A DNA stretch of 64,000 nucleotides, from assembly GCA_017529425.1 (NCBI GenBank), contig JAFXNQ010000035.1, positions 1 through 64,000 of the forward strand, written 5' to 3'. The translations under genes and the position numbers were made by a program. The DNA is from Bacteroidales bacterium. GTDB taxonomy: Bacteria; Bacteroidota; Bacteroidia; Bacteroidales; UBA932. Under the pieces are notes generated by a model, which was not told the origin of the DNA, did not search any database, and saw only the letters and a list, made by a program, of their open reading frames with translations. Positions 60,787 through 64,000 of the stretch are shown here, piece by piece. The stretch's first letter is position 1, and each line of letters begins with the position of its first letter.

Positions 60787-62318
60787 AGATTTTCGAGGTA
60801 GCATACCCCTTGAACCATAAACCGACCGGAGAAGAACTGCTTTCTGCAGCCGCTCATGCCTGTGGTGTACCGGCCAGAAAGATAAAGCAATGCGACATTG
60901 TCCGCCGTTCACTGGATGCCCGCGGGCAACTGGTTTACCGCTATCAGATAAAAGCCCTCGTGGAGGGTGAAGAACCTGTCAGGGGATATCGTTTCGATTA
61001 TAAGAATGTAGCTTCTTCACGGCCTGCCATCATCATAGGCGGCGGCCCTGCGGGAATGTTCGCAGCCCTCAAACTGCTTGAACGAGGCCTCAAGCCGGTA
61101 ATTCTGGAGCGAGGCAAAGATGTCCACAGCCGCAAACGCGACATTGCAGCCATCAGCCAGAAACAGACGGTCAATCCCGAGTCGAACTATTGCTTCGGCG
61201 AAGGCGGCGCCGGTACATTCTCAGACGGCAAGCTATACACCCGCAGCAACAAGCGCGGCGACGTGTACGAAGTACTGCACCAGATGGCAGCCTTCGGAGC
61301 GCCGGAGAGCATACTGATAGAGGCACGCCCACATATCGGCAGTGATATTCTACCTCGCATGGTCGAGGGGATCCGCGAATGTATCGTTTCTCACGGTGGC
61401 GAATATCACTTTGAGGCGCATGTTGTTGACATCAAACCTATTTCAGGCAGAGACGAGCGTTGGGAGGTGGTTTGCGACGGCGGACTCACGTTCAAAACCC
61501 GCGATGTAATACTTGCCACGGGCCACTCAGCCCGCGACATATACAAACTCTTCGACAGCAAAGGCTGGGCTCTCGAAGCCAAGGACTTCGCCCTCGGCGT
61601 GAGGGCCGAGCACCCGCAGAGCCTGATAAATCACATCCAGTATCACGGACGCTGGCAACCCGGCATACCCGCCGCGGAGTATTATCTCGCTGAGCAGGTG
61701 GACGGCCGGGGCGTCTTCTCTTTCTGTATGTGCCCCGGCGGCATACTTGTCCCCTCCACCACCGAGAATGGTTCTCTGGTGCTCAACGGTATGTCCAACT
61801 CCCAGAGGAACGGTGCCCTGGCAAATGCCGGAATCGTAGTTCAGGTATCTGCCGCCGATGTGCCGGAGTATGCAAGATACGGCACCTTCGCCCTTCTGGA
61901 ATTCCAGCGCGAGCTGGAGCAGAAAATGTTCGCTTTCAGCAATTCCCTCCGCGCGCCGGCCCAGCGGATGGTCGATTTCTGCCGCGGCAGACAGTCGGCA
62001 AACCTGCCAAAGAGTTCCTATGCTGCCGGCACCACAGCCGCACCACTCACAGAAATCTTGCCGCCGTTCGTAGCCGAAAGCCTTGGCAAAGCATTCCCGA
62101 TGTTTGACCGCAAAATGCACGGTTACTACACCAACGACGCGCTATTGCTCGCCTGCGAATCCCGCACATCATCGCCCGTGCGCATTCCCCGCGACCCGGC
62201 CACCCTCTTCCACCCGCAACTGCCCGGCCTCTACCCCTGCGGCGAAGGGGCAGGCTACGCCGGCGGCATAGTCTCCAGCGCCCTCGACGGCATCGCTACA
62301 GCGAATGTAATTGACTGA
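60783..62318 (+). CDS. FAD-dependent oxidoreductase (COG2509 family)
   Basis: A 511-residue uncharacterised flavoprotein. An N-terminal domain of about 80 residues precedes the dinucleotide fold IIIGGGPAGMFAALKLLERG..VILERG (about 82-112). The family motifs NPESNYCFGEGGAGTFSDGKLYTR and CMCPGGILVPS are present, and it ends PCGEGAGYAGGIVSSALDG. It overlaps tsaD by 4 bases (ATGA), forming an aminotransferase-tsaD-FAD operon. The substrate is unknown. Confidence 0.9.
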   Translation: MKIFEVAYPLNHKPTGEELLSAAAHACGVPARKIKQCDIVRRSLDARGQLVYRYQIKALVEGEEPVRGYRFDYKNVASSRPAIIIGGGPAGMFAALKLLERGLKPVILERGKDVHSRKRDIAAISQKQTVNPESNYCFGEGGAGTFSDGKLYTRSNKRGDVYEVLHQMAAFGAPESILIEARPHIGSDILPRMVEGIRECIVSHGGEYHFEAHVVDIKPISGRDERWEVVCDGGLTFKTRDVILATGHSARDIYKLFDSKGWALEAKDFALGVRAEHPQSLINHIQYHGRWQPGIPAAEYYLAEQVDGRGVFSFCMCPGGILVPSTTENGSLVLNGMSNSQRNGALANAGIVVQVSAADVPEYARYGTFALLEFQRELEQKMFAFSNSLRAPAQRMVDFCRGRQSANLPKSSYAAGTTAAPLTEILPPFVAESLGKAFPMFDRKMHGYYTNDALLLACESRTSSPVRIPRDPATLFHPQLPGLYPCGEGAGYAGGIVSSALDGIATANVID

Positions 62319-63630
62319 TGATATCCTTCAAAAGAGCGTTGAAATCGACACGGTTGGAGCGCGGGGAATACCCCAGAATCACGACCACGAGATCTTCAGA
62401 AGGAATGATGTATATTTCCTGTCCGTCGTGGCCCTGACAAGAATATGTGTCAGCAGGGGCGTCCTTAAGTGAGGCGTTGCGGTTCAGCCAGAAATATGCT
62501 CCGTAGCCACCGTTGCTGTCAGAGGCCGGAGTCACTGTGTAATCCACCCACCCTTCGGGCAGAATTCGCTTCTCCCCCACACATCCGTCCTCAAGGAACA
62601 TCTGACCAAAACGTGCGTAATCGCGGGCTGTGACATACAGATATGATGAGCCCACCGGTGTGCCGCTCATATCGGGCTCGAAATGGGGATTTGAAATGGC
62701 AAGCGGGGCAAACAGCCGCTCACGGATGTATGCCAGAAAAGATTCATCCGAAGAGAACTTGCCCCGCAGGTAGCGCATCACTATGTTGGTGCTGCCGCTG
62801 GAGTAATACCAATGTGAACCGGGCTCGTACTCAAGCGGCTTTTTCTGCGCGTACAGCCCCATATCCACTTCACGGTGAAGCATCAGGTTCACGTCGCTGC
62901 GGTTGCCGTAGTTCTCGTTCCACTCCAGACCGCTCTGCATCTGCATCAGGTTATTGAGGGTGATATCCCTGCGGCCGTCGCGCTTCCATTCGGGAATATC
63001 CATCGGGGCGTTGATGTCCAACATCCCGTCCTTGACCATGATTCCCACCAGCGCATTGGTAAAACTCTTGCCCATACTCCAGCTGAGAAGCTGAGTGCCA
63101 GCGGTGATGCCGTGTCCGTAATGCTCTGCCACGACGCCACCCTTGTGCAGCACCACGAAAGCAAACGGAGTACCCTTATATGACTGATTGTCTATCAATT
63201 CAGCGGCAATAGGCTCCAGCGCCGCAATCTCCGCAGAATCGCCAGCCGCCAGATAATCAGCATAACCCGGATCTGCCGGCAGGGGATACTCCTCCGAAAG
63301 GAACGCCTTCTTGGCTTTGTGCCGGCCACGGAGCAGCGTCACTCCGTAACCCTCGCGATATGCAGCCTTGGAAGAGGCCCACAAGAACCTGCTGATAACC
63401 GTCTTTTTCTCAAAGTCAACCTTATTTCTGGTGTATTTGATAAACGAGAAGTTGAGATCGAGCGCCTCCACATCGGCCTGTTGGCGACCCGACACAAACA
63501 CTGCCGAGGCCAGATTCTTTGCAGCATAGCCCGTGATGATGGGCATCAACGTATTCAGATATATACATCCACCAATGATGGCCGCCGCCAGTAACGCCAA
63601 TACGACGCGAAGTATTCTTTTTGCTTTCAT
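62296..63630 (-). CDS. Beta-lactamase-like serine hydrolase (class C / penicillin-binding fold)
   Basis: A 444-residue protein from ATG 63630, with one N-terminal membrane anchor (RVVLALLAAAIIGGCIYLNTLM). The serine hydrolase domain has the SxxK motif in SWSMGKSFTNALVG and YYSSGSTN as the YxN-like motif, with GYGAYFW and CQGHDGQEIYIIP near the end. Such proteins are usually periplasmic esterases or peptidases, and antibiotic resistance should not be assumed. Its last 23 bases overlap the convergent FAD gene. Confidence 0.88.
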   Translation of the reverse strand: MKAKRILRVVLALLAAAIIGGCIYLNTLMPIITGYAAKNLASAVFVSGRQQADVEALDLNFSFIKYTRNKVDFEKKTVISRFLWASSKAAYREGYGVTLLRGRHKAKKAFLSEEYPLPADPGYADYLAAGDSAEIAALEPIAAELIDNQSYKGTPFAFVVLHKGGVVAEHYGHGITAGTQLLSWSMGKSFTNALVGIMVKDGMLDINAPMDIPEWKRDGRRDITLNNLMQMQSGLEWNENYGNRSDVNLMLHREVDMGLYAQKKPLEYEPGSHWYYSSGSTNIVMRYLRGKFSSDESFLAYIRERLFAPLAISNPHFEPDMSGTPVGSSYLYVTARDYARFGQMFLEDGCVGEKRILPEGWVDYTVTPASDSNGGYGAYFWLNRNASLKDAPADTYSCQGHDGQEIYIIPSEDLVVVILGYSPRSNRVDFNALLKDIISQLHSL

Positions 63631-63680
63631 AATGCCGAAGATAGGTATTATGAGGGCAAAAAGCAAAATCTGACAGGCGC

Positions 63681-63712
63681 AAAAAAAAGAGGGCAGCCTT
63701 TCGGCCACCCTC
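63681..63712 (-). terminator. Terminator of the aquaporin gene
   Basis: GAGGGTGGCC and GGCTGCCCTC (63712-63703 with 63698-63689, one mismatch) form a stem with loop GAAA. Eight T follow on the minus strand. It lies 24 bp after the stop. Confidence 0.88.
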
Positions 63713-63736
63713 ATTTTACGTCAGATTGATTTTACT

Positions 63737-64000
63737 TTACTTCTTGCAAGGTTTCACGAGGCCGCACCAGATGCCGGCAGCGCAGAGGGCACCGACGAAG
63801 GGGCCTACGATAAATATCCACAGCTGCTCGAGAGCGGCGCCACCCTGGAACACTGCAGGAGCGATACTGCGGGCAGGGTTCACGGAAGTGCCGGTATAGT
63901 GGATTCCTACGAGGTGGATAAGAATCAGTGAAAGACCGATTGCCAGACCGGCAAAGTTGCCGGCGCCTTTCTCCGAGTCTGTAGTACCGAGCACAACCAA
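63737..64000 (-). CDS. Aquaporin/MIP channel, C-terminal part
   Basis: Only the last 88 codons are in the window, and the frame is open to the edge. The second NPA-type motif reads SVNPARSIAPA, followed by the last membrane helix (LWIFIVGPFVGALCAAGIW). VNPARS is typical of AqpZ-type water channels. A terminator follows directly. Confidence 0.92.
   Translation of the reverse strand: MVVLGTTDSEKGAGNFAGLAIGLSLILIHLVGIHYTGTSVNPARSIAPAVFQGGAALEQLWIFIVGPFVGALCAAGIWCGLVKPCKK

Noticed and set aside
1-64000. tRNA, rRNA or tmRNA genes
   Set aside because: The longer intergenic stretches were read for TTCGAATC-like arms, CCA ends and conserved tmRNA/RNase P blocks; none was convincing.

Overview
The window is a 64 kb chromosomal piece of a Bacteroidota bacterium, almost certainly of the order Bacteroidales. 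The evidence is a SusC/SusD pair, three GH78-type rhamnosidase genes, many SPII lipoproteins, a FISUMP (Fib_succ_major) domain, a FeoA-FeoB fusion with its small Cys-rich partner, and recurrent promoter boxes of the Bacteroidales type (TTG, about 20 bp, TAnnTTTG). The genus cannot be fixed from the sequence. No rRNA, tRNA, CRISPR array or intact mobile element was seen.

Region 1 (1-5.2 kb) is accessory and scarred. It holds the tail of a probable carbohydrate-binding protein, an AAA ATPase with a palindromic operator, an AlbA_2/Schlafen-type gene with an unusual array of GTATC half-sites in front of its promoter, and a dead IS66 fragment. Two diverged direct repeats (about 0.7 and 0.8 kb) flank the AlbA_2 gene and the IS66 fragment.

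Region 2 (5.2-13.6 kb, minus strand) is a surface-protein locus and the most interesting part. It reads: promoter, a 115-nt extended hairpin, an outer-membrane barrel, a lipoprotein, the last 40 codons of a second barrel gene, and two large paralogous lipoproteins. Each large lipoprotein carries sixteen 21-residue helical repeats, and one ends in a FISUMP domain. Downstream is an array of hairpins ending in a terminator. The same array occurs at 2.1-2.2 kb after a FISUMP tail remnant, and the two copies show compensatory base changes in the stems. A decayed third copy lies near 11.3 kb. The locus looks built by duplicating units, each ending in this RNA element.

Region 3 (13.6-26 kb) is housekeeping. 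uvrB, a RelA/SpoT homologue, uvrA and a cysteine-desulfidase-family gene overlap or abut as one operon. The RelA/SpoT protein has lost its hydrolase residues. Then come an M28 peptidase, glutamate formiminotransferase, a DUF1846 protein and a DJ-1 protein.

Region 4 (26-44 kb) holds a candidate structured RNA, two tandem GH78 rhamnosidases, and a plus-strand run of cstA, a CPA2 antiporter, a third GH78-like lipoprotein and ettA. An ABC exporter, serB, slyD, hsp20 and mgtC follow.

Region 5 (44-55.5 kb, minus strand) is dominated by metal handling: susC, susD and a Fur-family regulator are nearly gap-free, followed by a palindromic operator, a heavy-metal P-type ATPase, feoAB and a FeoB-associated peptide. 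A lytic transglycosylase, an orphan zeta-toxin-like kinase and a DUF2400 protein lie beyond. Region 6 (55.5-64 kb) contains an M16 protease, an aminotransferase, tsaD, an FAD protein, a beta-lactamase-like hydrolase and the end of an aquaporin gene.
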